A model generated the notes under the pieces. The model did not search any database, had not been told where the DNA came from, and saw nothing but the letters and a program-made list of their open reading frames with translations. From positions 593,280 to 657,279 of the forward strand of contig NZ_JH992902.1 of assembly GCF_000315545.1 (NCBI RefSeq): 64,000 nt of DNA, written 5' to 3'. Source of the stretch: Selenomonas sp. F0473 (GTDB lineage Bacteria > Bacillota > Negativicutes > Selenomonadales > Selenomonadaceae). The translations under genes were made by a program, and so were the position numbers. This document shows, one piece after another, positions 48,982-57,596 of this stretch (the first letter of the stretch is position 1; each line of letters starts with the position of its first letter).

Positions 48982-50619
48982 ATGAAACAACGGATTCTTT
49001 TTGAAACGCTCAAATCACAAAAGAATATCCTCTTCCCGCGCATCGGCATGGAGCTGCTGAGCGGCATGCTCACCATCGCCGCGGCATGGGAAACTGCTGT
49101 CCTCGTAGACCTTGTGTTCATGCGGGGCGGCGGATTAGCAGAGACAGCACCGGAACTTCCGGTGCTGTTTTTGTGCCTTCTCGTCACGGCGCTCCTGCGC
49201 GTGCCGAAGAGCCGCCTGGAGGCGCGGCTTTCCGATGGTGCGCGCCTGGATTGCCGCCGGCGACTCCACACGGCGCTGCTCTCTGAGCGGCACGACGTAT
49301 CGGGGCTCCTGACGCTCGCCCTGGAGCGTGTCGATGCCCTTGACCAATACTTTCGCACGGTGCTGCCGACGGCGGTCGCATTCGTCGTGCTCGTGCCGAT
49401 GATTCTCATGGCGGCTGCCGTCGCCGACCCGCTCTCCGCCGTGCTCTTCCTCGCAACGCTGCCCATCGCCCCCTTTCTCCTCTATCTCATCGGACGGGCG
49501 ACGCGGCGCGCGAGCGAACGCCAATGGGACGAGATGTCCCGCCTCACGGCGGGCTTTGGCGAGCTCATCCGCGCGGCGATGACGCTCAAGATATTTCACC
49601 GCACCGCCGCGGAGGGGGCACATCTCGCGTGCATGAGCCGCGCCTTTTCCGAGGCGTCGCTGCGCGTCCTGCGGCTCGCCTTCGTCTCTTCGTTCGCGCT
49701 CGAACTCATCACGACGCTCTCCATCGCGCTCATTGCCGTCTCCATCGGTCTGCGCCTCCTCGATGGCATGCTCGACTTTCGCGCGGCGTTCTTCGTGCTC
49801 ATTCTCGCGCCGCAGTTCTATCAGCCGCTGCGTGAGGGCGGCATTGCGTTCCACGCGGCGATGGAGGCAAAGACGGCGGAGGAGGCGCTCCTCCCCTATC
49901 TCAGCCGCTCCGTTCCTATGGACGGAGCGCACGACCGCGTGCTCTCTCCGCCCGCGCTATATACGGAGCAGCTCTCCTACCGCTATCCGCTCACAGAGGA
50001 GGCGGTGCTGACCAGCCTCTCGCTGCGTTTTCCTGCAGGCAAACGAACTGTGCTCACGGGCGCGAGCGGCGCGGGCAAGACGACGCTGCTCATGCTCCTT
50101 GCGGGGCTTACCGCGCCGACGGAGGGCACGGTGCGGCTCGCGGACGGCGCGGGGGACGGCGCATCGTTTGACCTCAGGTCGCTTTCGGAGAAAACGCGGC
50201 AGACTCTCATCAGCTATGTGCCGCAGGAGCCGCATATCTTTGCCGCGACGCTTGCGGAGAATGTCTCGCTGTGGCGGGCGGGCGTCAAGCGCGACGACGT
50301 CGCGGCTGCACTCAATGCGGCCGCGCTTGGCGACTTCCTCCGCGCATTGCCGCAGGGGCTTGATACGCCGCTCGGCGCGGGCGGTCATCCGCTCTCCGCG
50401 GGGCAGCGCCACCGTCTCGGCATCGCGCGCGCGCTGTGTGCTGCGCGTCCCGTTGTGCTCCTTGACGAGCCGACGGCGGGGCTGGACAGCGATACCGAGG
50501 CGCAGGTGCTCGATGTGCTTGCTGCGTTCGCACACCGCCGCACGCTCATCCTCTCGTCCCACCGCCCAGCGGTCACGGCATGGGCGGAGCATATTGTTGC
50601 GCTGGGAGGTGAGACATGA
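48982..50619 (+). CDS. cydD: ABC transporter CydD (cytochrome bd assembly)
   Basis: A 545-residue exporter half-unit: a six-helix membrane domain (about 20-300) and an ABC ATPase with Walker A LTGASGAGKTTLLML near residue 350, a Q-loop (YVPQEPHIF), signature LSAGQRHRLGIARAL, Walker B RPVVLLDEPTAGLDS and the H-loop SSHR. In E. coli CydDC exports cysteine/glutathione and is needed for heme insertion into bd oxidase. The stop overlaps the next start (ATGA). Confidence 0.94.
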   Translation: MKQRILFETLKSQKNILFPRIGMELLSGMLTIAAAWETAVLVDLVFMRGGGLAETAPELPVLFLCLLVTALLRVPKSRLEARLSDGARLDCRRRLHTALLSERHDVSGLLTLALERVDALDQYFRTVLPTAVAFVVLVPMILMAAAVADPLSAVLFLATLPIAPFLLYLIGRATRRASERQWDEMSRLTAGFGELIRAAMTLKIFHRTAAEGAHLACMSRAFSEASLRVLRLAFVSSFALELITTLSIALIAVSIGLRLLDGMLDFRAAFFVLILAPQFYQPLREGGIAFHAAMEAKTAEEALLPYLSRSVPMDGAHDRVLSPPALYTEQLSYRYPLTEEAVLTSLSLRFPAGKRTVLTGASGAGKTTLLMLLAGLTAPTEGTVRLADGAGDGASFDLRSLSEKTRQTLISYVPQEPHIFAATLAENVSLWRAGVKRDDVAAALNAAALGDFLRALPQGLDTPLGAGGHPLSAGQRHRLGIARALCAARPVVLLDEPTAGLDSDTEAQVLDVLAAFAHRRTLILSSHRPAVTAWAEHIVALGGET

Positions 50620-52262
50620 TGCACGGCATTTCGCTGCTGCGCCGCCTGCTCTCCGTCGCGGATACGGCGAAGGCGCTGCCCGCCCTCCTCGCGGGAACGC
50701 TCGCCGTCCTCTCCGCCGTCGGCCTCATCGGCACGGCGGCATGGATTATTGCGAGCGCCGCGCTCCGGCCGCCCCTCTCCACGCTCGCGCTCGCCATCAC
50801 GCTGGTGCGTGCCTGCGGTATCGGACGCGCCGTCTTCCGCTACCTCGACCGCTGGTTCTCCCATGTGCTCGCCTTCGACTGTTACGAAAAACTCCAACGC
50901 GAAACTTACGACCGCGCCGCTGAGAATATCCCGCTGCGCGCGGGCAACGTGCGCGAGGGCGCGTTCCTGCACGACCTCCTCGCAGGCTGCGAGACGCTGC
51001 GCGATTTCTACCTGCGCACCGTTCCGCAGCCACTCATCGCAGGGATTCTGACGGCGATGACCTGCGCGGCGCTCCTGCCGCTCTCGCCCCTCGGCGCGGC
51101 GGCACTCGCGGCCATCTATCTCCTCCATCTCGCACTTCCCCATCTCCTCCTGCATGAGACGGGGCTGCGCGAGGAGAGCGCAGCCTATCGTGGCGCGCTC
51201 CTTGACCTGACCGCCGGACGGGATGAACTCATCGCGGCAGGCGCCATTCCCCACGCGGAGGAGCAGCTCTCCCGTGCAGCCTCTGCATTCCAGAACCGAC
51301 GGCAGCGCCGCAGCATATATCGTGACCGCCTTTTCTGCGGGCTGGACATTCTGCGCACCGTCCTCTGGCTCGCGCTCATCATCCTGCTCATCCCGCACGT
51401 CGCGGAAGAGGGGCTGACGGGTGTTCAATTCGCCGTATGGGTGCTCGTCCTTGAGGCGGTGCTCGCGGAGTACCGTTCCCTGCCTGCGGCATCGCTCGGT
51501 ATGACGGAGGCGCTGCGTGCGGCGGAATCAATTTTGCCGAAAGATAAGATGCCGGTACGGACAGATGTGCCCGACGCGTCCGTAAAAACAGGTCCCATCG
51601 CGGCGGAAGTGCCGACCGACGCACCGCTCATTGAGGCGCAGAACATCTCCTTCGGCTACCATCCGGAGATTCCCATTCTGCAAGACCTCTCCTTTGCCGT
51701 CCGGCAGGGGGAGCACACGGCGGTCATCGGCGAGAGCGGCGCGGGCAAGACGACGCTCGCAAGCCTCCTCCTCCGCCTGTGGGAATGCGATAGCGGGACG
51801 CTCCGCTATCGCGGCGTCCCCTCGGCCGCCCTCTCCCGCGCGGAGACGCGCGCACACTTCGGCGCTGCACTCCAAGGCGCCTACCTTTTCAGCACATCGA
51901 TACGCGATAATTTCGCGCGTCTGCACGAGGATATCACGGAGGAGCGTATATGGCGCGCACTCGACACGGCGCAGCTCGCGGGCGTCGTGCGCGCCCTGCC
52001 CCGTGGCCTTGACGAGCCGCTCGGCGAGAATGCCGCGCGCCTCTCGGGCGGACAGCGCAGCCGCCTGCTGACGGCGCTCGCGCTCGCCTCGGACGCCCCT
52101 ATCCTCCTGCTCGACGAACCGACGGCGGGGCTGAACGCAGCGCTCAGCGAGCGCCTCATCCGGAGCGTTCTCGCGGAACTCGACGCCGAAGGGCGCACGC
52201 TCGTCGTCATCACGCATGACCTTCCCCTATTAGACCATATGAAACAGGTAATACGACTATGA
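50616..52262 (+). CDS. cydC: ABC transporter CydC (cytochrome bd assembly)
   Basis: A 548-residue second half-unit: membrane domain (about 15-300) with the CydC pattern RYLDRWFSHVLAFDCYEKLQRETY, and an ATPase with Walker A IGESGAGKTTLASLLLRLW, signature LSGGQRSRLLTALAL, Walker B APILLLDEPTAGLNA and ITHD. It forms the heterodimer with CydD. Overlaps cydD by 4 nt and the following unknown gene by 4 nt. Confidence 0.94.
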   Translation: MMHGISLLRRLLSVADTAKALPALLAGTLAVLSAVGLIGTAAWIIASAALRPPLSTLALAITLVRACGIGRAVFRYLDRWFSHVLAFDCYEKLQRETYDRAAENIPLRAGNVREGAFLHDLLAGCETLRDFYLRTVPQPLIAGILTAMTCAALLPLSPLGAAALAAIYLLHLALPHLLLHETGLREESAAYRGALLDLTAGRDELIAAGAIPHAEEQLSRAASAFQNRRQRRSIYRDRLFCGLDILRTVLWLALIILLIPHVAEEGLTGVQFAVWVLVLEAVLAEYRSLPAASLGMTEALRAAESILPKDKMPVRTDVPDASVKTGPIAAEVPTDAPLIEAQNISFGYHPEIPILQDLSFAVRQGEHTAVIGESGAGKTTLASLLLRLWECDSGTLRYRGVPSAALSRAETRAHFGAALQGAYLFSTSIRDNFARLHEDITEERIWRALDTAQLAGVVRALPRGLDEPLGENAARLSGGQRSRLLTALALASDAPILLLDEPTAGLNAALSERLIRSVLAELDAEGRTLVVITHDLPLLDHMKQVIRL

Positions 52263-52975
52263 ATCACGAAACATTTCACAGCCTCATCCACGTTGTCATC
52301 GACCGCCTCGGCCCATCCGCGCCGCCGCACGAACTCCTTGAGGGAGGCGTGGACGACTGGCATGCGTGCGCGCGGCTCGCCCACTTTCTATTGCAGATGC
52401 CGGAACACCGTGCGGAGGGCATCGCACTGCTCCAAAGCGCCGCGGGTGCCGCGGTGAACGAAGACCTCGCGCAGGACGTGGAGGAGAAAGTCTACGCGCT
52501 CCAAGCCCTCTCCGCTGCGGAGGCCGAACGCGCGGAGACGCGGGCTGCGGCGCTCGAACATATCAACATGGCAATTGAGTGCGCCGAGTCCACCGATTTT
52601 CTCTACAAGTACATCCTGCGCGGCGAGCTCTGGGCGGACCGCTGGAACCTCATGCACAAGATGGGGATGACCGAAGAGGCTGAGCAGGAGGCGGACGAGC
52701 GCATCGCGGCCTTTGACGGGATGGACGCCGACGTTCCGCACAACAGCTATCTCTACTACGGCTACCGGTTCAAGGCGCATCTCGCCGCCGAACGCGGCGT
52801 CCCGCTCGTTGCGAAGGACTATATGCACATGGCGCTGCACGCGATGGAGATTCCGCCCGCCTACGAGCCCCCCCTTGCAGACGCCTTCGCCGCATCGCAT
52901 GAAAACGCCGCATGGATTCTCCGCGAAATCGACCGCGTGACGCCGCATCCGGAGACGCTCCACTGGGATATATAA
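52259..52975 (+). CDS. Unknown alpha-helical protein coupled to the cyd operon
   Basis: A 238-residue soluble protein with no recognised family. It lacks a signal peptide and membrane helix. The sequence is helical with repeated Ala/Glu-rich segments (ACARLAHFLLQMPEHRAEGIALLQSAAG; ALSAAEAERAETRAAALEHINMAIECAE; AKDYMHMALHAMEIPP), suggesting TPR-like repeats. The start ATG overlaps the cydC stop (ATGA), so it is co-translated, and the operon terminator follows at 52987. It may be an accessory factor of bd oxidase or CydDC; that is a context inference. Confidence 0.8.
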   Translation: MNHETFHSLIHVVIDRLGPSAPPHELLEGGVDDWHACARLAHFLLQMPEHRAEGIALLQSAAGAAVNEDLAQDVEEKVYALQALSAAEAERAETRAAALEHINMAIECAESTDFLYKYILRGELWADRWNLMHKMGMTEEAEQEADERIAAFDGMDADVPHNSYLYYGYRFKAHLAAERGVPLVAKDYMHMALHAMEIPPAYEPPLADAFAASHENAAWILREIDRVTPHPETLHWDI

Positions 52976-52986
52976 CGCGCGATATA

Positions 52987-53034
52987 AAACGCCCCTATGA
53001 GCCGCAGCGCTATGCCGCACCCATAGGGGCGTTT
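52987..53034. terminator. Bidirectional terminator between cyd and PTS operons
   Basis: A perfect 13-bp stem AAACGCCCCTATG / CATAGGGGCGTTT (52987-52999 and 53022-53034). On the minus strand it is followed by TATAT after the stem's TTT; on the plus strand the U-tract is only the stem's own TTT. It ends the cyd operon and the converging PTS operon. Confidence 0.75.
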
Positions 53035-53051
53035 CGATCGTCCGTTAAAAA

Positions 53052-54416
53052 TTATTCTTCTTCCGGATTATTGATGACTCTTGTCTTTGTGCGGACAAAA
53101 TTCGGCACGATGAGCACGATGAGGAAGACCGCCGCTGCGGCGAAGATGCCCGTCTCGCCGAAGGTATTGGCAAGCGAACCGAGGACGATGCCGAGAACGC
53201 CGAAGTCAAAGTCGCCGAACGTGGTGTTCTGGAACCCGAGCGTGCCGAGAACGGGCAGGAGCAGCGCGGGTGCAAACGTAATCAAAAGGCCGTTGACAAA
53301 GGCACCGATGACGGCGCCCCTGCGGCCGCCCGTCGCATTGCCGAAGATCCCCGCCGTCGCTCCGCAGAAGAAGTGGGGCACAAGCCCCGGGATGATGAGC
53401 ACGCCGCCGAGCACGCCGAGCATCAGCATGCCGATGACGCCGCCGACAAAAGAGGCGACGAAGCCGATGACGACCGCCGTCGGCGCGTAAGTGAAGAACA
53501 CGGCGCAGTCCACTGCGGGTACCGCGTTCGGAATGACGCGCGTTGCGATGCCCTCAAAGGCGGGAATGAGATCGCCGAGGATCATGCGGACGCCCGAGTA
53601 GACAATCGTGACGCCGACGGCAAACTTCATGCCCGCCATGATCGCGAAGAGGAACGGCGACATGCCGTCGGAGATCGTACTCACATAGGCGGGACCCGCG
53701 GCAGCCGCCGCGAGGAAGTAGAACACCATCATCGTAATACACGTGGAGACCGTCGTATCGCGCAGGAAGCCCCATTTCTCCGGGATCTCTATCTTTTCCG
53801 TACTGTCCTCCGGACTGCCGACCTTCGACCCGACCCACGCGGAGATATAGTAGGCGATACTGCCGAAATGCCCCATGGCGATCCCGTCGCCGTCCGTCAC
53901 CCGATGCGTATACCGCTGTCCGATGGCGGGCGAAATCGCACTCCACGCGCCGAGTAGAAAGCCGCCGCAGAGGATAAGCGTCATCCCCTCGAGCCCCGCC
54001 GTCCCGAGCACCGCAGAGAGGAGACATGCCATAAAGAAACTATGATGACCTGTGAGAAACACATATTTGAACTTCGTCAGCCGCGCGATGAGCAAGTTGA
54101 CGACCAGCCCGACGACGAGGATGGACATGGTCTCCACGCCGAGCACCTGCTGCGCCACAGAAACGATTGCCTCATTATTCGGTACGACGCCCGTGATGTG
54201 GAAGCCTTCTTGAATCATCTTGCCGAGCGGATCGAGATTTGAAACGATGAATCCTGCGCCCGCGCTCAGCATCAAATAGCCCAAGATCGGCTTGAGCGTC
54301 CCCGTCATAACCTTGTAGAAGGGTTTTCTCAAGGCGAGCAGGCCGACAAGCGACACCATACCGATCAGCAGTGCCGGCTGCTGCAGCACGTCGCGTAAGA
54401 ACTCCAACACTTCCAT
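53052..54416 (-). CDS. ulaA: PTS ascorbate-type IIC membrane component
   Basis: A 454-residue PTS-SgaT/UlaA permease with about 11 membrane helices. Features: LLGMVSLVGLL-type N-terminus, GYLMLSAGAGFIVSNLDPLG, VFLTGHHSFFMACLLSAVLG, PAIGQRYTHRVTDGDGIAMGHFGS and GATAGIFGNATGGRRGAV. Start ATG 54414-54416 with GGAGGT upstream; the GTG three codons earlier abuts that site. It follows IIB and IIA genes. The family transports L-ascorbate, but members with other substrates exist, and no ascorbate-degradation genes are present here. Confidence 0.88.
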   Translation of the reverse strand: MEVLEFLRDVLQQPALLIGMVSLVGLLALRKPFYKVMTGTLKPILGYLMLSAGAGFIVSNLDPLGKMIQEGFHITGVVPNNEAIVSVAQQVLGVETMSILVVGLVVNLLIARLTKFKYVFLTGHHSFFMACLLSAVLGTAGLEGMTLILCGGFLLGAWSAISPAIGQRYTHRVTDGDGIAMGHFGSIAYYISAWVGSKVGSPEDSTEKIEIPEKWGFLRDTTVSTCITMMVFYFLAAAAAGPAYVSTISDGMSPFLFAIMAGMKFAVGVTIVYSGVRMILGDLIPAFEGIATRVIPNAVPAVDCAVFFTYAPTAVVIGFVASFVGGVIGMLMLGVLGGVLIIPGLVPHFFCGATAGIFGNATGGRRGAVIGAFVNGLLITFAPALLLPVLGTLGFQNTTFGDFDFGVLGIVLGSLANTFGETGIFAAAAVFLIVLIVPNFVRTKTRVINNPEEE

Positions 54417-54442
54417 ATGGAACACCTCCGTTCATTATGCAA

Positions 54443-54712
54443 TCACACCAACGATTTGATTGTCTCCAACACATCCTCTTTGATCTTCTTTTTGTTGACA
54501 TAGCTGCGCACAACGGCCACTTTTCGTCCCTCGAACTGCTGCGCAAGCTCCTTCACCGTGACGATGAGGTCGGCCGGTTTCCCCTGCGCCGCGTTGAAAT
54601 CGCAGGATTCCACCTCCGCTTTGATCCCCTCCTCGCCGCACAGTTCCTCAATTTTCATCGCGAGCATGAGACTGCTGCCGATGCCGTTGCCGCATACCGT
54701 AATAATTTTCAT
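54443..54712 (-). CDS. ulaB: PTS IIB component (ascorbate/lactose-IIB type)
   Basis: An 89-residue protein with the phospho-Cys motif VCGNGIGSSLML at the N-terminus (Cys7) and the VVRSYVNKKKIKEDV end typical of UlaB/SgaB. It passes phosphate from IIA to the incoming sugar at IIC. AGGAGG is 9 nt upstream. Confidence 0.9.
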   Translation of the reverse strand: MKIITVCGNGIGSSLMLAMKIEELCGEEGIKAEVESCDFNAAQGKPADLIVTVKELAQQFEGRKVAVVRSYVNKKKIKEDVLETIKSLV

Positions 54713-54730
54713 AAAAACTTCCCTCCTGCA

Positions 54731-55189
54731 TTAGGATGCCGAAAACTCCTTCTTTCGGATATCGTCGAGAATCTCGTCCTTGCTCATCCCTGCCCGTACC
54801 CGTGTCAAAAATGCCTCGTCCTCGATCAGCTCCATGAGCTCCGCGATCGCCGAAATATGCGAGTTATGATCCGGGGCGCAGAGAAACACCAAGAGATCCA
54901 CGGGGTCATATTCTTCATTGCCAAAAGGAACGGGGTGCGCGAGCCGCACGAACGCCATACCGAGCCGCTTCGCTCCGCATTCGGGGCGCGCGTGCGGCAT
55001 GGCGAGCCCCGGCGCGATGACGATATAGCTGCCGATGCTTTTCACCGTCTCGACCATCGCCTCGCCATAGCGCTCCTCCGCCGCGCCCGACGCGGCGAGC
55101 AGCGCGCCGCCAAAACGCACGGCCTCTTCCCAGTCGCGTGCCGGCACGTCCACCGCCACGGTCTGCGCGGTAAACAATTGTTCAATCAT
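54731..55189 (-). CDS. ulaC: PTS IIA component (PTS_EIIA_2 / mannitol-fructose type)
   Basis: A 152-residue IIA domain. The phospho-accepting His is in VIAPGLAMPHARPECGAK near residue 66, and DPVDLLVFLCAPDHNSHISAIAELMELI is typical of the UlaC group. Between the transaldolase and IIB genes. Confidence 0.9.
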   Translation of the reverse strand: MIEQLFTAQTVAVDVPARDWEEAVRFGGALLAASGAAEERYGEAMVETVKSIGSYIVIAPGLAMPHARPECGAKRLGMAFVRLAHPVPFGNEEYDPVDLLVFLCAPDHNSHISAIAELMELIEDEAFLTRVRAGMSKDEILDDIRKKEFSAS

Positions 55190-55213
55190 CTCATCGCCTG
55201 CCTTTGCGCCGCG

Positions 55214-55930
55214 TTACAAAATGGAGAAACCGAGCCCGGACGCGTCCTTATAGAACCCCCGCACCGTCTCCAGCGAATATGCCTCGAGGTCCTTGCCGTA
55301 GTTCCCCGCCTTGTCGAGGATCGAATTGGGGACGGTGATGATCTTGCAGCCGCAGCGCTCCGCCTCGATGATATTATAGAACTCGCGGCAGCTCGCCCAC
55401 AGGAGTTCCACCTGCGGTTTCGCCGCGCAGATTTTTGCTGCATCGCGCATCAGTGCGACGGCATCCGCGCCCGCATCGGCAATCCGTCCCGCGAACACGG
55501 AGACGATCGCCGGCGTGTCCGCATGCAGCGCGTCCACAACCGTCCGCACTTGTTCCAGCGTGAAAATCGCCGTCACGTTCAGCTTACAGCCGCGTGCGGA
55601 GAGTTTCTCGATCAGCGGCGCCGTGCTCTCTCCCTTTGTGTTGGTCACGGGAACCTTGACGTAAACGTTTTCCCCGAGCGCCGCGAGCGCCTCCGCTTCC
55701 TTCTCCATCGTCGGGAGATCGTCCGCAAAGACCTCGAAAGAAACGGGATCGTCCGGGATATGCCGCAGCACTTCGCGCGCAAAAGCCTTGTAGTCCGTAA
55801 CGCCCGCCTTCTTCATAAGGGACGGGTTCGTCGTGAACCCGCGTACGATTCCCTTGTGATAGACGGCGAGCATATCCTCCAAAAGCGCCCCGTCGGCAAA
55901 AATCTTGACCTGTAAATCCTGCAACTTCAT
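55214..55930 (-). CDS. Transaldolase family protein (F6P aldolase/TalC-like)
   Basis: A 238-residue class I aldolase of the transaldolase superfamily: VKIFADGALLEDM, VRGFTTNPSLMKKAG, VKVPVTNTKGE with the Schiff-base lysine near residue 93, LNVTAIFTLEQV, SVFAGRIADAG and WASCREFYNIIEAERCGCKIITVP. It could interconvert pentose/hexose phosphates made from the PTS product. It is the first gene of the four-gene operon, which lacks ulaD, ulaE, ulaF and ulaG. Confidence 0.85.
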   Translation of the reverse strand: MKLQDLQVKIFADGALLEDMLAVYHKGIVRGFTTNPSLMKKAGVTDYKAFAREVLRHIPDDPVSFEVFADDLPTMEKEAEALAALGENVYVKVPVTNTKGESTAPLIEKLSARGCKLNVTAIFTLEQVRTVVDALHADTPAIVSVFAGRIADAGADAVALMRDAAKICAAKPQVELLWASCREFYNIIEAERCGCKIITVPNSILDKAGNYGKDLEAYSLETVRGFYKDASGLGFSIL

Positions 55931-55959
55931 GATATCGCCCCTTTCTTTATGTTACGGTT

Positions 55960-56034
55960 ATTGTACCATAGTTCTATCACAAAAATAAGAATTTTTTACT
56001 CGAACGAGAAAATATTTTGCAAATTATTCTCGTA
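55960..56034 (-). promoter_or_regulatory. PTS operon promoter and repeated CGAGAA elements
   Basis: Extended -10 (TGG before TACAAT, 55960-55965) upstream of the transaldolase gene. Farther upstream CGAGAA recurs: as an inverted pair spanning about 56005-56032, and again direct near 56065. They flank an A/T-rich tract and may bind a regulator. Confidence 0.45.
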
Positions 56035-56070
56035 GGCTCCGACACGGTAAAAATATCTCTGCATCGAGAA

Positions 56071-56128
56071 ATAAAAATAAGGCGCGCCGCGCTTGCGTTC
56101 AGAAAACGCCTATGCGGCACGCCCTATT
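56071..56128 (-). terminator. nuo operon terminator
   Basis: Stem of 15 bp with two mismatches (56076-56090 with 56114-56128), followed on the minus strand by TTATTTTTATTT, 13 nt past the nuoN stop. Confidence 0.75.
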
Positions 56129-56141
56129 TTTGTATGAAGTT

Positions 56142-57596
56142 TTACCGCATAAAGGTATAGACCGCGATATTGCTGAAGATCGACAGAGGCTCCGCCCATA
56201 TGCCGACGACGAGGGTGCAGAGGACGGCGAGGACGCCGACGGCGGACGCGGGCAGGGAGAGTGTAAGTTTGCCGGGAATCTCTTTCTCCCCCGCTTCGAC
56301 GTCGCGGTACATCTCCTTGATGACGAGGAGGTAGTAGTAGACGGACGCCATGGACATGACGAAGCCGACGCCCGCGAGCCAGAGGTAGCCCGCGTCGATA
56401 ACGGCGGAGAAGATGTAGATCTTCCCGACGAATCCCGCCGTTGGCGGCAGTCCCGCCATCGTGAGCAGGGCGACCATGAGAAGCCCCGCGGGCAGCAGGG
56501 ACTCCTTTGCGAGCCCGCGCACGGTGTCAAAATCCGCCCCGCCCCGCTTCATTTCGAGATAGGTCACGGTGACGAACGCGGCGACGTTTGCAAAGACGTA
56601 GACCATCGCATAGAAGAGCGCAGCCTTGATGCCCGCCGCATTCGTGGCGACCATTGCGCTCATCATATAGCCCGCCTGCGCAATGGACGAATACGCGAGC
56701 ATCCGCTTGACGTTCGTCTGGCGGAACGCCATGAGGTTGCCGCCGACCATGGAGACCGCCGCAAGGACGGCGATGAGATGCGCCCAATACGCCGCGAGCA
56801 CGGGGAACGCGACGAAGAGCACGCGCAGGAGGACGGCGATGCCCGCCGCCTTCGAGCACATGGCGAGCAGTCCCGTAACGGGTGCGGGCGCGCCCTCATA
56901 GACGTCCGGCGCCCACATGTGGAACGGGATGATCGAGAGCTTGAAGAAGAATCCCGCGAGCATCAGCACGACGCCGATGAGTCCGAGCGGAAAGAGCATC
57001 CCATAGCCCTGTGCGATGCCCTGAAAGACCATCGTCCCCGTCATGCCGTAGACAAGGCTCATGCCGTAGAGCAGTACCGCCGTCGAGCCCGCGCCAAAGA
57101 CGAGGTATTTCATCCCCGCCTCCGCCGAGGTCGGCGTATCCGTCCGCAGGGCGACGAGCGCGTAGAAGGAGACGGTCATGAGCTCCAGCCCGACGAATGC
57201 GGTCATGAGATCGTTCGCCGAGGCGAGCGCGCACATGCCGAGGAGCGCCGCGAGCATCAGCAGATAGTATTCGCCGCGGTGCGGGAGCATCTTCTCAGCA
57301 TAGTCCTCCGAAAAGAGCACCGTGCAGAGCATCCCTGTGATGAATAGTATCTTGAAGAAAATGGAATAGCCGTCCGCGATGTAATGTCCGGCATAGAACG
57401 CGATCGCGCCGCCGTCGGGCGGGTAGCTATGCACCGCCCCCGCGAGAATGACGAGCAGTCCGACGGCGGTCACGCCGCCGAGGACGCGGCGCGGCGCGTC
57501 TTTTTTGAGGATCAAATCGAGGAGGAGCACCGCCGCCATGAGCGCGGCAATGCTGATCTCAACGGAGACCGCTGCAAAATTCATGTCCGCCATCAT
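56142..57596 (-). CDS. nuoN: NADH-quinone oxidoreductase subunit N
   Basis: A 484-residue antiporter-like membrane subunit of Complex I with about 14 helices. Conserved: FVGLELMTVSFYALVAL, EAGMKYLVFGAGSTAVLLYGMSLVYG, FFFKLSIIPFHMWAPDVYEGAPAPVTGLLA with the Lys of the proton path, and MLAYSSIAQAGYM. Start ATG sharing a base with the nuoM stop (TGATG), with GGAGG upstream. Last gene of the operon. Confidence 0.95.
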   Translation of the reverse strand: MMADMNFAAVSVEISIAALMAAVLLLDLILKKDAPRRVLGGVTAVGLLVILAGAVHSYPPDGGAIAFYAGHYIADGYSIFFKILFITGMLCTVLFSEDYAEKMLPHRGEYYLLMLAALLGMCALASANDLMTAFVGLELMTVSFYALVALRTDTPTSAEAGMKYLVFGAGSTAVLLYGMSLVYGMTGTMVFQGIAQGYGMLFPLGLIGVVLMLAGFFFKLSIIPFHMWAPDVYEGAPAPVTGLLAMCSKAAGIAVLLRVLFVAFPVLAAYWAHLIAVLAAVSMVGGNLMAFRQTNVKRMLAYSSIAQAGYMMSAMVATNAAGIKAALFYAMVYVFANVAAFVTVTYLEMKRGGADFDTVRGLAKESLLPAGLLMVALLTMAGLPPTAGFVGKIYIFSAVIDAGYLWLAGVGFVMSMASVYYYLLVIKEMYRDVEAGEKEIPGKLTLSLPASAVGVLAVLCTLVVGIWAEPLSIFSNIAVYTFMR

